From positions 5,173,579 to 5,237,578 of the forward strand of contig CM059975.1 in the NCBI GenBank assembly GCA_030490835.1: a stretch of DNA of 64,000 nt. The letters run 5' to 3'. A model generated the notes under the pieces. It ran no database searches and was not told the origin of the DNA. It saw only the letters and a program-made list of their open reading frames with translations. Origin of the DNA: Annona cherimola. Its lineage: Eukaryota; Streptophyta; Magnoliopsida; Magnoliales; Annonaceae. The position numbers and the translations under genes are program-made. This document shows, in pieces, positions 1-10,910 of the stretch; within the stretch, counting starts at the first letter, position 1; every line of letters begins with the position of its first letter.

Positions 1-204
1 CATCGCTGAAAATTAATTATTTAGAAGTGTTTTTGTCCTGGTTATAATACTTCTGTTCACAGCAGCGGCATGCTGGAAACCTGTTTGGAATAGCTATGGT
101 CCCATCTCCATATGATTCTCGCACCAAAATAACATTGAGTTCTGATTCTCTCAACCAGTTACACTCCCTGCTAACACACTCTGTGGCATTCTGTTGATTT
201 CCAG

Positions 205-617
205 CTTGAACATTTAGCCTTCTACCTCATTGAATTGTGCTTGGTGGAATATGAAGCTCTGGAGTTCAAACCATCTTTATTATGTGCAGCAGCAATTTAC
301 CTTGCACGCTGCACTTTGCAAATGTCTCCGTGTTGGACAGAACTGCTTATCAAGCATTCACGCTATGATGAGTTGCAACTTAGGTTGGAATCTATTTTAT
401 TTCAATTGCCATCCTTGAATCTTGATCCATATTCAAGTTTAGCCGTCCAAATGATTTTTCCTCTTCCTTTTTCGTTTGCAGGTCCTGTGCAGAGATGATT
501 TTAAGATTTCAAAAAGCTGCAGGCAGAGGGCTCCTTAAAGTCACCTATGAGAAGTATCTAAGCACTGATTGCAGTTGTGTGGCAAAAATCAAACCAATAG
601 ATGGTTTTCACATGTAA
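205..617 (+). CDS. B-type cyclin, C-terminal end (probably CYCB3-like), partial
   Basis: Two exons, 205-383 and 482-617 (stop TAA 615-617), join in frame to give the last 104 residues of a mitotic cyclin. The first exon opens with LEHLAFYLIELCLVEYEAL and then KPSLLCAAAIYLARCTL, the helices of a cyclin C-terminal box. The second encodes SCAEMILRFQKAA and the end VAKIKPIDGFHM. Cyclins of this class activate CDKs at the G2/M transition. The acceptor before 205 (tttccag), the donor at 384 and the acceptor ending at 481 are all consensus. The cyclin box N-half and earlier exons lie left of the window, and no convincing exon is visible in 1-203. The wording of this fold resembles plant B3 cyclins more than B1 or B2, but that subtype call is from memory and less certain than the cyclin call. 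Confidence 0.78.
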
Positions 618-871
618 TAGCACCTGTAAATATGACAAGTTTGTTGGTGCTGATTGTATTGAATTTCCCATATAAAACCGATTGGGTTGTGTATGAATAT
701 GTAGTCATATACCAGTTTTGGTTCAGTGAATCAAGGTTAGGTGTTTGGTGTTATTGCATTTGCTCCGTTGGGAAAGTACAATGGAACATATCACCTGGTG
801 TTATGTGAGATGGAATCGTACGGCATCGCAAGTCTAGAAAATATGTACGGATCAAATCTTTCCTTTGTTTC

Positions 872-1168
872 TTAGGGTGTGTTTGTTTAGGGTAAAAAAA
901 TATTAAATAAAACTTTTCAATCTAAAACTTTTCACTCTCCATAACTACTTTATTTTTTAATTATTTTTTCACATTTTTCTATACAAACTACCCTACTTTT
1001 CAATCATTTCTACACAACTATCCATACAACTAACCTATCTATTTTAACTTTATTCTCTTTACTCCTCATCATTACTCCTATTATATCACATCATTTTTTA
1101 TTGATTTGACAACTTCTACTCTAAAAACTTTTCATCAAAAGTTTTATCTCCAACCAAACACACCCTTA
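872..1168. mobile_element. Tourist-like MITE
   Basis: A 291-bp element (875-1165) begins GGGTGTGTTTG and ends CAAACACACCC, flanked on both sides by TTA (872-874 and 1166-1168). Inverted ends of this kind with a TTA duplication are the signature of PIF/Harbinger-derived Tourist MITEs. It has no coding capacity. It lies just beyond the cyclin 3' UTR and is the reference copy for the family in this window. Confidence 0.85.
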
Positions 1169-1289
1169 GTATCGAATTTTGGGCGATAGCCATCATTGAG
1201 TGATGGTAAATAATCGTACTTGCTGTAGTTTTTATTTCAATGTGCGCCAAAGAGTTGCCGATCACTGGTCAGCAAATTAGCATACGCAG

Positions 1290-2168
1290 CTGTGTTTGTT
1301 TTTTTTCAAAATTTTTAACTCTAAAACATTTCGTTTTTTTAAATTATTTTTTTATTTTTTTCAATACAGCTATCCTATTTTTCAATTATTTTTTACATAA
1401 TCATTTATATATTTAACCTATTTACTCTTCATAACTGCTCTTATCATATCTAGGGGTGTAACTCAGGCTTATACAACTTGGGTTCACCTCGACTCTAACT
1501 CTATTTATAAAACATCAACTCTAATTTTAACATTAACTCTATTTGTAAAATTTAAATCTTAACTCCATTTTTTAAAATTGGGTTTGGGTTGGAATTTATG
1601 TTGATGAATTTATATTTTATTTAAAAGTGATAAGTTTAGAATTTCATATGAATAAATAATAATAACAAATCATGTAAGTAAAAATAATAATATATAATCA
1701 AACTACATATTTTTTAAAAAATAGTAATATAAAGAATATTTTTAGAAAAAATTTAACATAAAAAATAAGATAAAGGAAGAAAATTAATGAGTGTAAAAGT
1801 AAATGATAGAAAAAAATTAAATATAAATGAAAACGATATACTTTATTTATAATAAAATTACAATATACTAAACCTGTATTCAAATATAGATATAATAACA
1901 TAAAATATGAAGAATATAAAGAAATATTGTTTAAATAGTGTATATATATAATATTTTATAATAAATATAAAATGGGAAATTGGGCTCGGGTTCAGGTTAT
2001 AAAAAAGTAAGTTTTAACACCGTTCAAAATCGGTTCAGCGGGCCGGGTTCGGGCTCAACCCGGCCAAAGTTGCACCCCTAGTCATATCACATCATTTTCT
2101 CTTATTTTAAAAACTTTTACATTAAAAAATTTTTTAATCAAAAGTTTTATCACTTCCTAAATACGCCA
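1290..2168. mobile_element. Tourist-like MITE split by a hAT-like insertion
   Basis: The left part (about 1290-1450) and right part (about 2081-2168) together reproduce the family seen at 875-1165: tgtgtttg start, then the CATATCACATCATTTT stretch, then AAAAGTTTTATCACTTCC. The two halves are interrupted by the element at 1451-2080. The terminal repeats have decayed, so the outer limits are approximate. Confidence 0.7.
1443..2088. mobile_element. hAT-like non-autonomous transposon, copy 1 (nested)
   Basis: The element occupies 1451-2080 (630 bp), with ends TAGGGGTGTAAC and GTTGCACCCCTA. It is flanked by atcatatc (1443-1450) and gtcatatc (2081-2088), an 8-bp target duplication with one mismatch. 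An 8-bp duplication and TAGGGGTG ends are typical of the hAT superfamily. The interior is very AT-rich and ends with a GC-rich stretch containing GGGCTCAACCCGGCC. No transposase frame is present. Related copies lie at 17419-18130 and 35474-36174. Confidence 0.82.
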
Positions 2169-3836
2169 GAAATATATAATTATATTTTTTACATGAAATG
2201 GAAATGATAATCATCTCGTAGCGTTCTAGCATGCCTATTCAGTTATAATCTTTAACTTACAGGGTAAATTAGTAAGCCGTCTTCCGTCTTCTTGGTGTTT
2301 TTCTATTCCGGAGACTAATTGAATGGGCTATAAAAAAAAATTTGGAGAAACGAATGCGTTCGTAAACCGTCGATGATTCGTCAATTCAACCATTTCTACG
2401 GCAAATTATCTCACGTATGTTGAAAATCAGATATATGGAAGATGACCCAAGATCTGGGCCGGTTCAGTGAATAAGAGAATAGAAAAAAAAAAAAAGTTAG
2501 AATTGAAAAAACAATTAGAAATTTTATCTTTCTATGTAGGCTCCAGAATCCAGACTCTATTGAAGTTTTTGAATAATTATCAAAATTAAATTGATTATTA
2601 GACTAAAAAACAAAAAAAAAGATTGTTAGACTTTTTGGATGAAACGGTAGAAGATGATAATTGAAAAACGTGCAGTAAAAAAGTAAAATCACTAGGGTAG
2701 AAAAAAAATCAAATGAAGTATCTCATTCATGACAAATTGACAATCCAAAAAAGGTGCAAAACGATTTGCTCATTTTGATCGTGCCTGAACTGTCTTTGGT
2801 TATTTGCTGACTAGTGGCTAGTCTACCCGAACGTTTGGTAAGTGTTTGACATTTGGAACTGTCTTCTTGAATTGAGGGCCCCTTGCTCGAATGAATTCAC
2901 ATTCCCTTGAAAGTCTTCGTGATAAATTCCTACATTTTCCAGGTCTGATTTCTACGTTACTGTTGTCTGGCTGGCTAGCTTGTCAATACGGCCCACCTCG
3001 TTGCACATGTGTGCTACACGACCTTGCACCACCTTATTTTCACGACGCCTTTGGCAGCATTACGAGCATCCGTTTTCTTCAAGCACGCACATGGTTCGCC
3101 CACTCTGAAAAGGAATTCAAAACATGCCTAACTTCCTAATCTTCCAAAATGGGGAGGATATTAAACGGGCTATCACGTCAGCAGTAATCATAATCCTTGT
3201 CTTAGCAACCTTTTTTTTTCCGCATAGAACACATCGTTTTCTTCAAAATAAGCGAGGGGTTAAAAAGAAAAGCTGTACAACTGTAGTGTTCCAAATGTGA
3301 AGGAGAAAAATATGAAGAAGCAGGACAATGACAAGTTCAAAGATAGGTAGTTACCATACATCCGATTGTACCACGGATTATAAGACATGCATATGAAGGT
3401 GCGGCGGCTATTTAATTAACATTAATCATAATAATCCCTCCTACAGCTCATTTTTCTTTGTACCTATTATTTCTGCTGTTTGAAAATAATTTATTTCAAT
3501 TCGTGTTCTACTTTTTAAGTACTGGTTCATATTTTTTCATTTTTTAAAACACTGACCAACTGCACTTTATTCATTATGACAGAATACAACATTTTAATCA
3601 TATAAAATTTGTGCATAGAGTACTCATTAATTTCTATAATTGATATATGTTTATAAGGAATTGTTTTCATTCAAGAAAGAAATGGCATTTAAATCTTAAA
3701 TGGACTAGATTAATTAAAGTAGATATTATGGTAGCTCCTCCTTAATTTGCTTGGGGCAGCTTTCAAGAAATGTTCAAGATGTATAGGTAGGCAGCGGTCA
3801 CGTCATGTGTGTGCATCTGCATCCCACACGTTCGCC
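2169..3836. other. Intergenic region upstream of the QRT3-like gene
   Basis: AT-rich DNA with A-runs. A short open frame at 2891-3139 has no recognisable domain, splice context or conserved composition, so I do not call it. No repeat boundary or RNA gene is seen here. Confidence 0.5.
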
Positions 3837-3844
3837 TATAAATA
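3837..3844 (+). promoter_or_regulatory. TATA box of the QRT3-like gene
   Basis: TATAAATA lies 48 bp before the chosen start codon at 3892. A plant transcription start about 30 bp downstream of the TATA would leave a leader of roughly 20-25 nt. Position and sequence fit a core promoter; activity is inferred. Confidence 0.5.
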
Positions 3845-3891
3845 TACCTACATATCGATCCTATGTTATTCGAGTGCTTGAGGCAATTAAA

Positions 3892-5670
3892 ATGAGTCGT
3901 AAGGTGTTGTTTCCCCTGTTTTTAATGGCGATCTTTACACAAGGGCAGGATTGGAGACTGGGCCCCCACATCCGCAGTAGTCCTCTTCATTCAACGGTCC
4001 AGATGGAGATGATCAAGGCCTCTGTCCTTCTTCGCAGCAGCGGGATATCTCCTTCTTCAGCCCCAAGCATGGTGCCAACGGTAATAAGCTATGGCTTTCT
4101 ACTTATTTCTGGTTAATATTGGCAGCGTCTTGAAAAATGACAAGTTCCAGTGATCCGAACCATTCATATCGTCCTACTCTCTCTATTCTAGAAACCCACA
4201 AAGTTTCTTCTCAATTGAATACTTCAATCTCTCGATCATATATGCAGAGCTCCTGCAAACACAGGTGTTTGATGTTGTCCTCGTTCATGTAGGTGCTGCC
4301 AACCTCGCGTGTTTTTCATCTGACTGCTTATGGGGCGGATTCCACTGGCAAGAACGACAGCACTGAGGCGATTCTTAGGGCGATTTCTGATGCATTCGAG
4401 GCACCAGATAAAGATAGAGTGCTGATGCCGGGAATTACTGATCTTGGGGGTGGACGGATAGACCTTGATGGAGGGATTTACATGATTAGCCGCCCCTTGA
4501 GGCTGCCGGCTTCTGGTGGGGGAAACCTCAAGGTAAGCCTCTCTGCACCCCCACATTAATTCGGTCGTCCAATTTACAATTTTTTTGCCATTTGATTTTC
4601 GTGCTGGACAGATACATGGCGGCTCTTTACGTGCATCGGATGATTTCCCAAAAGACCGGCATCTAATAGAGTTGTGGCCTTCCTCCTCTCCAAAGAAATC
4701 ATTGGCCGACTACACCCCCATGGAACAAAGTGCCAGACAATTCACCTCGGCTTATGAAGATATAACACTCAAAGGCCTAATGCTAGACTGCAACTTCAGA
4801 GGCGGAGGCATCTCAGTCATTAATTCCCTTAGAACTACCATTGACAATTGCTACATCACACGCTTCGCAACTGAAGGTGTGTTAGTCCAAGGTGGCCACG
4901 AGACCTACATCAGGAACTCCTTCCTGGGCCAGCACATCACCGCCGGCGGATCCAGAAGCGAGAAAGACTTCTCCGGCGTGGCCATCAATCTCATGGGTAA
5001 TGACAATGCTGTCACTGACGTCGTCATCTTCTCGGCCGCTGTGGGCATTTTGGTGTCTGGCCAGGCCAATGTGCTCACAGGAGTGCATTGCTACAACAAG
5101 GCAACGGGTTGGGGTGGGATTGGAATCCATCTTAGGCTGCCTGGACTGACCCAGACTCGCATTGTCAATTGCTACTTGGACTACACGGGCATCGTGGCTG
5201 AAGACCCAGTGCAGCTCCACATTTCTGGCTCGTTCTTCCTCGGAAATGCTCATGTGACACTCAAGTCCTTCAGTGGTGTGGCTCGTGGCATCACCATCGT
5301 TGATAACATGTTTTGTGGAGATGGGAAAGGGGTAGAAATCGTGCAGCTAGATCAATCGAAGAAGCCCTTTACAGACATTGATCAGGTGGTTGTGGATCGC
5401 AACAATGCAGTGGGGATGAAGCTCAAATCAACCGTGGCTAGAGGATTGATAGAAGGGGAGAACAAGACAAGATGGGCAATGGATTTCTCGTCAGTTCTCT
5501 TGTTCCCCAACCTGATCAAGCATGTTCAGTACACCTTCCATGCCGCATCCACGTTCCCAAACCACGCATTGAGGAATACATCGATGAACCGTGTTGTAAT
5601 CGAGTCGAACGTGCCAGTTCAAGCTAGCATACATGTATATGTGCACCAAAGTACCACGTTTATTGGATGA
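3892..5670 (+). CDS. QRT3-like polygalacturonase (GH28-type beta-helix protein)
   Basis: Three exons, 3892-4080, 4293-4532 and 4612-5670 (stop TGA), all joined in phase 0, give 495 aa. QRT3 of Arabidopsis degrades pectin in the pollen mother cell wall so that tetrad microspores separate; other members act in cell-wall loosening. The start gives a signal peptide, MSRKVLFPLFLMAIFTQGQ, consistent with secretion to the wall. Family blocks are visible in order: HLTAYGADSTGKND, DLGGGRIDLDGGIYMISRPL, YEDITLKGLMLDCNFRGGGI, QGGHETYIRNSFLGQH, NDNAVTDVVIFSAAVGI, GVHCYNKATGWGGIGI and NCYLDYTGIV. These parallel coils of a beta-helix are diagnostic for the QRT3 branch. The in-frame ATG at 3805 lies upstream of the TATA box, so 3892 is preferred. 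Which family member this is cannot be told from sequence alone. Confidence 0.88.
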
Positions 5671-6604
5671 AAGAATTGTATTAAAATATACCCGCGTACA
5701 CGAATCTATTCCTGTTGTACAATCTCCTTTTATACCACTCTTGTCCGGCATAGAATATTTGAAAAATTAGAAAAATGGTATATACGCATCACCCAAGAAA
5801 AAAGTGTTGGTGATGTGTACACGAATTGGTTCTTCAAGAACAACGCCCGCGAAATCCAAGTAGCAATTATCGATACTTGTGCTCATTCAATCAATAGGCC
5901 AGCACCGATCTTTTTTTTAAAAAAAAATAAAAAATAATAACTTTATTCAATCGGTATAACTCACATGGGAACTGGGATACTGGCACACGGATCTTTGCAG
6001 CAATATTGTATTATAATAAATGAATATCATGATCCTAATCCTTCAACCATTGAATAGCATCCAGGCCCGCATCAGAGTGCCGTCCATCATGTGAACTTCC
6101 ACGTCCATCTCGTCCAAACAAATTTGTGACTAGAAATCGTCTGTCTTCTATAGAAAGAATAGCTAGCTGGAAGGCTCATTTGAATTTTTGAAGAACCTTC
6201 GCTTTAGCCCGATCCGTGTTTTTCTATCCAGCATGCAGTTGTTAAGGAGCACTTTATTTTTATAGTAACTTTGTTAAGACATTTTGCTTGATAAGTCACT
6301 GTGGGCTAATGGAAGCACCGAAAGAAAAAAGGGGAGGAAAAAAAGAGAGGCTTTAACAAGTAATAGCATGGTTCTTCAAAGCAGAAACCAACCCGCAGAA
6401 AGCAGACTACCAGATATTCCGAAATCCAAACACTCGTATCATGAAAGGGAATCACATAAAAAGAAATAATAGAATAGCATGAAACCATCTCGCCATAACG
6501 GGCATATCAATGTGTACACCAGAGCACGTGTCATGTATTTTTTTGCAGACAAATTGGTTGTTTACTGTGTATAAGTCCAAAACAGAGCAGACCTGTGAAA
6601 CCAT
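5671..6604. other. Intergenic region between convergent genes
   Basis: The space between the stop codons of the QRT3-like gene (+) and thioredoxin o (-). It should hold both 3' UTRs: an AT-rich run follows 5670, and A-runs and T-runs mark 5909-5945. No further gene or repeat boundary is recognised. Confidence 0.5.
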
Positions 6605-9437
6605 TTACTTGTAAAGATTTTCCATGGTGTTCTTCAGCTGTGTTGCGTCTGCACCCACTATTTCAGCTTCTCTTTTCCCATTCTTGAAAAAGTGGAATGT
6701 TGGCTGCAATTGAATGGTAGTAACACAATGAGTTTATTTTGGACACAAAGAAAGAGCTAAATGCAATCAACACAAGAAAGCAGTTCATATTGGAGTAAAC
6801 AAACAAAACAAGACAAAGCAACAAATGACCCAAGCTGACCCAGGAGGGTGAATTTTGCTCATCCAAAAATACTGCCAGATCACTATTCACTAGTACTAGT
6901 GCTATAATAATATATATTTTTCCATAAAAAAATAATATATATTTTTTACGAAAGAAAAATTGCCTGGAGCCAGGAAGCAAGCCGTGATTCATATTGCAAG
7001 AGCTATTAATGGAACATAACCAGTGGAGAACCAACTATTGTGGTGGTGAGATGTTGATATCATCATATCTAAATTGAAAATGCAAGCAAAAATATTCTTC
7101 AAAATTGAGTCCAAAGATGAAATAGAATTTTAAGATAATTCTTCAAGACCAACTCTGAGAAATTTAAGAGTAAAATGTTATTGGAAATTTGGAAGTAACT
7201 AGCACCAACATGCATTTGCACAAATGGAAGTCTAATACACAAATGAAGTATTCTTCTTAAAAACTGGAATTTTGATCGACATTCTCAGACCAGGGATAAA
7301 TTCATCATACCACAGAAAAAATTTTCAATGTGCTCAGTAAGCTTTCAAGACCCTCCTGCCAACAAAGAAGGAAATCAACAAAAATAAGTTTCAAATAAAA
7401 ATTATCGATAAAATGAACATCAAAAAGACAAATTAGCTTAATCTACTAGTTTATATTATACTAAAAACAGCACAGAATAAAATTATTTCAAAAAGTAATC
7501 AGTGACTGCACCCCTGGAAATGCTGGTCTATTCAACACACAAGATCTAACAGGACGAAGAAACCCAGACAAGGACATAGATGTAGTTCAGAAAGTATAGC
7601 TTCGACTACCCTTTCTTCAAGATATGATGGCAGAGGAAACTTAATTTGTTGTCCATCTTTGGGATCAACTATGATGATTGTATATTACAATTAGTTCTTC
7701 CATGGATTTTGTGAAAAGAAAAATACTTGTTGAAATGCTTTTTACCTTATCAATATCAACCTTATATACATGGACATTAGGATGCTTGTTGCTCAACTCC
7801 TCAATAATGGGAGCTATGAACCTGCCTGCAAAAATTGGGACACAGAATATAACCTGAAGTGGAAAAGACTAAAACTGCTATGCCCGAATCTGATGCAAAT
7901 GTCATGGGCATACATATAACTAACTTAGTCTATAAGCCTCGATTGGTCCAGGAAAGCTTGGGGGCCTAAATTGAGCCTAAGAAGAATTACCAAGGGATGG
8001 AAGTCAAATACAGAAACAACACCTCTTATGCTACATAACACCAAATCATTAGAACAAGTTCATGCAGATGTGGCCAAGTCCATCCAAACCATTTGTATGC
8101 CCATTTATTACGAACTACACGTGACAGCCATCTTGAATGTGCTTACTCATCAAACTAGATCAAATTCACTTTAGCAACATTGATGCAGATTGTCCAACAT
8201 AAAGGGCAAAGCTTTAAAGTGGCTGCCCATGCCAAAGGCCTCCATGCGCCCAGGTTTAGGGCCATTCATTGTGTGCCACTGCCATTTATGTCAACTGTTT
8301 ATCATGCTAACCAAACTTAAATTTAGGCCAACCCAAACACTCAATTAGATTTGTGAAAGACTACATTAGAAAAATAGTTTAATACAAAACTGAATTATTA
8401 ATACTATAAAATTTACTTCCATGGAAATTGGGTGTTCAAAATCTTATCTTTTTACAAGATACTACCGAGGAGACCTAAAATTCTGGTTAGCACATTTGTC
8501 CCCACCCAAGCAATATGCTAAACATTTGAAAGATAAGTTTTATCTCAAGAGTCTTACAAGGTCCGCACCATACTGCCGTGAAGTAGAAAACTGTAGGCAA
8601 GTTGTCATCTGAGAATGTCAAAAAAAGGCATGAGCAGAACAATCTTCAAAGCAAGAACAACGATTTGTATCATAACTTCGTGAACTTCCCCGCAGTAGTG
8701 TAGTACTACCAGAATATCTCCAAAAAAAAAATACCTTGAGCCTTCTTTAGCGAGTTCTTCAGTTCCTGCTCAGATTCAATAAGAACAAGATTTGATGGCC
8801 CTGGAACAACAGTAAGTCACAGTTGACAGGTTAAAATTAGAACCAAACCTTTGACATATGGACCATTCAAGGAGTAGATAGTTACAGCATAGAAGGAAAA
8901 AGAACACTAATAACAACATTTATTGCAAAGTCACTCACAACAAAGAGTGCAATGCTTGAACAATGATAGATTCCAATCTTTAAACACATTTAAAATCGCT
9001 TTCTCTATTTTAATGATCAATTAAAGCATCTTCATACACCGATTCCTTCAATAAAATGGTAAATCATGCCCCTATACAGAAGGGGCAAGATAACGTAAAC
9101 CAAATAAAAATCCGTCAACCCATATGGAAGTGCAATTGGCACTTTTTATCATCTCGACCATTTTCGCATATCGATTCGGAACTGGAGATTCATGAACAGA
9201 CCGGAGGAGGGAGAGTTTACCTCCAGACGAAGAGAAGAGGCGGAAAACGGACGGGTGGGGATAGCGGAGAGAGATGGCTGCGGGGAAAGGATGAAGAAAT
9301 GGACGCGTGGATTGGGAAGTTGGGACAGTGGCGAGGGAGGGAAGAGGAGGGGTGTTTGAAAAGGAAGATTGGAGAGGGGCGTTGTGTCGGAGGAAAGGCA
9401 GAAGTAGAGAACGGCGGAGAAGCGAACTTCTTCCCAT
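6605..9437 (-). CDS. TRXO: Thioredoxin o, mitochondrial
   Basis: Six exons read on the minus strand: 9437-9221, 8800-8735, 8608-8558, 7825-7746, 7355-7311 and 6703-6605 (stop). They give 185 aa, with every phase matching. Residues 1-73 are a basic, Ser/Arg-rich presequence starting MGRSSLLRRSLLLPFLR, consistent with mitochondrial import. The thioredoxin fold follows: GPSNLVLIESEQELKNSL, TVFYFTAVWCGPCRFIAP with the redox pair C109/C112 (the second Cys codon is split by an intron), HPNVHVYKVDID, then VPTFHFFKNGK with the cis-Pro, and the ending TMENLYK. The FFKNGK...IVGAD pattern matches plant o-type thioredoxins, which reduce disulfides of mitochondrial enzymes. The gene faces away from SDH7 across 1.5 kb. 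An unexplained exon-like stretch lies in intron 4 (7610-7668). Confidence 0.92.
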
Positions 9438-9863
9438 GGTACGACCACAAGTCACAAACGTATCCTTGGACTGTTTGCTTGATTGCCTATGTTTGAACTT
9501 TGAATCGATGTTAGACTGCAATTTGCGACGTTGCCTGGGTCTACCAGTGGATACCCTACAGTTGATAGGATTGATTCTTTTTTTTTTGATGAAAGATAGG
9601 ATTGATTCTTAGTTCTTACTTCTTCTTTTTTTTAACCATAATATAGAATAAATTTTAAATAAAAAATACTCGGTTACATCAGAGTAATGTAGATGTCATG
9701 ATACAGTACATGAAAATTACTTGAATTAATAATATATATTCAATATCTCTTTTATGCAATATATTATATATTTAAAGATATAATATTTGATAAACTTTTA
9801 TTTAGTACATTAATCAATGCATTTTAAAATTATATTATTATCCTATTCATTATAAGTATTAAA

Positions 9864-10078
9864 GGTGTGTTTTGGAAGTTTTGATGAAACATTTTTACTA
9901 TAAAAGTTTTTAAAATATAAAAAAATAATATTATATGATAGAGTCAACCATGAAGAGTTAAAATAAATAAGTTAATTGTATAGATAGTTATATAAAAATA
10001 ATTTTAAAAAAAAAGCTGATCATGTAAAATGAAAAAGTTTTGATTTGAAAATTTTTACATATATCCAAACGTGCTTTA
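9864..10078. mobile_element. Degenerate Tourist-like MITE
   Basis: The left end AAGGTGTGTTTTGGA and right end TCCAAACGTGCTTT are imperfect inverted repeats. The interior contains GTTAAAATAAATAAGTTAATTG, the reverse-orientation family core, here shortened to about 215 bp. Confidence 0.6.
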
Positions 10079-10429
10079 AGTAAAATTTATAATAGAATTA
10101 TAATGTTCAACTACACTATAAAATATCGTTTTAAAGAACTAATTTAAAACTCGAAGTATAATCAACTCAACCTTAAAAAAATAAAAAAAGCTAAGCTTTA
10201 AACATTTCTTACTTTGAACAGACTCATTAGAAATAAACTATAATAGAAGATTTTGATAATAGAATGAGAATAAGAGTTACATTGGATTTAAATTACTCAA
10301 CCCAACTTCACCCCTAATTAATATTATCATGTGTTAACTAGACGTTTAGCCCAAGTTTTAATTGAAATTATCATCCTTAAAAAGCATCTCCTGCAATATG
10401 TTATTAAAGTAAATAATTCTAAATATAAG

Positions 10430-10655
10430 ATGCGTTTGACAACAAAAAAAATATTAAGTTAAAACTTTTTGATTTAAAACATTTTACTTTTGAGTCATTT
10501 TTATACATCTACAACTAATATATCTATTTTAATTTAAATTTATTTATTCCTTCTTATTATCCCTATTATATCACATTATTTTTTTCTAATTGAAAAACTT
10601 TTACTTAAAAAGCTCCTCATCTAAAATTTTTATTACTTCCTAAAAACACTCATGA
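10430..10655. mobile_element. Degenerate Tourist-like MITE
   Basis: Starts near gatgcgtttgac and ends near cctaaaaacactcat. The internal motif ATATCACATTATTTTT and the preceding TTTATTCCTTCTTATTATCC match the family core. Boundaries are approximate because the terminal repeats are eroded. Confidence 0.55.
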
Positions 10656-10910
10656 CAAGATAGGTAGATGTTAATTTTATGATTAGGTGTACTCCATTTA
10701 ACTTGGGACTGTATCATAAAATACTAATAAAGAAGCTTTGTTTGGAGATTGGACGCAGATTAACAGAAGTCACGTTGCATCGAACGCTGATGCAGGAGTC
10801 ATAGCACGGCGGCTGCAGGGATCTGACCTGGCCCTTTCCACCGAGAGAGGGAGACGGAGAAAAAGACTGCTGCTTTCTCCGCTTTGCAGTTGCGCGAAGA
10901 GCAGAAGGAG

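Larger units (their letters stand above)
9438..10910. promoter_or_regulatory. Divergent promoter interval between thioredoxin o and SDH7
   Basis: About 1.47 kb separate the two start codons. The interval is AT-rich and holds two degenerate Tourist-like MITEs (about 9864-10078 and 10430-10655). Purine/pyrimidine-rich leader sequence precedes the SDH7 ATG (10830-10910). No TATA box could be assigned with confidence to either gene. Confidence 0.45.

Noticed and set aside
1698..1901. A short frame in a hAT-like copy that resembles one in copy 2 (17691-18059)
   Set aside because: The similarity follows from nucleotide homology of the elements; the Phe/Leu/Tyr-rich peptide is just AT-rich DNA and is not kept open in copy 3.
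9056..9496. A 146-codon open frame on the plus strand
   Set aside because: It lies exactly opposite thioredoxin o exon 1, which has a full spliced model; the frame is a shadow.
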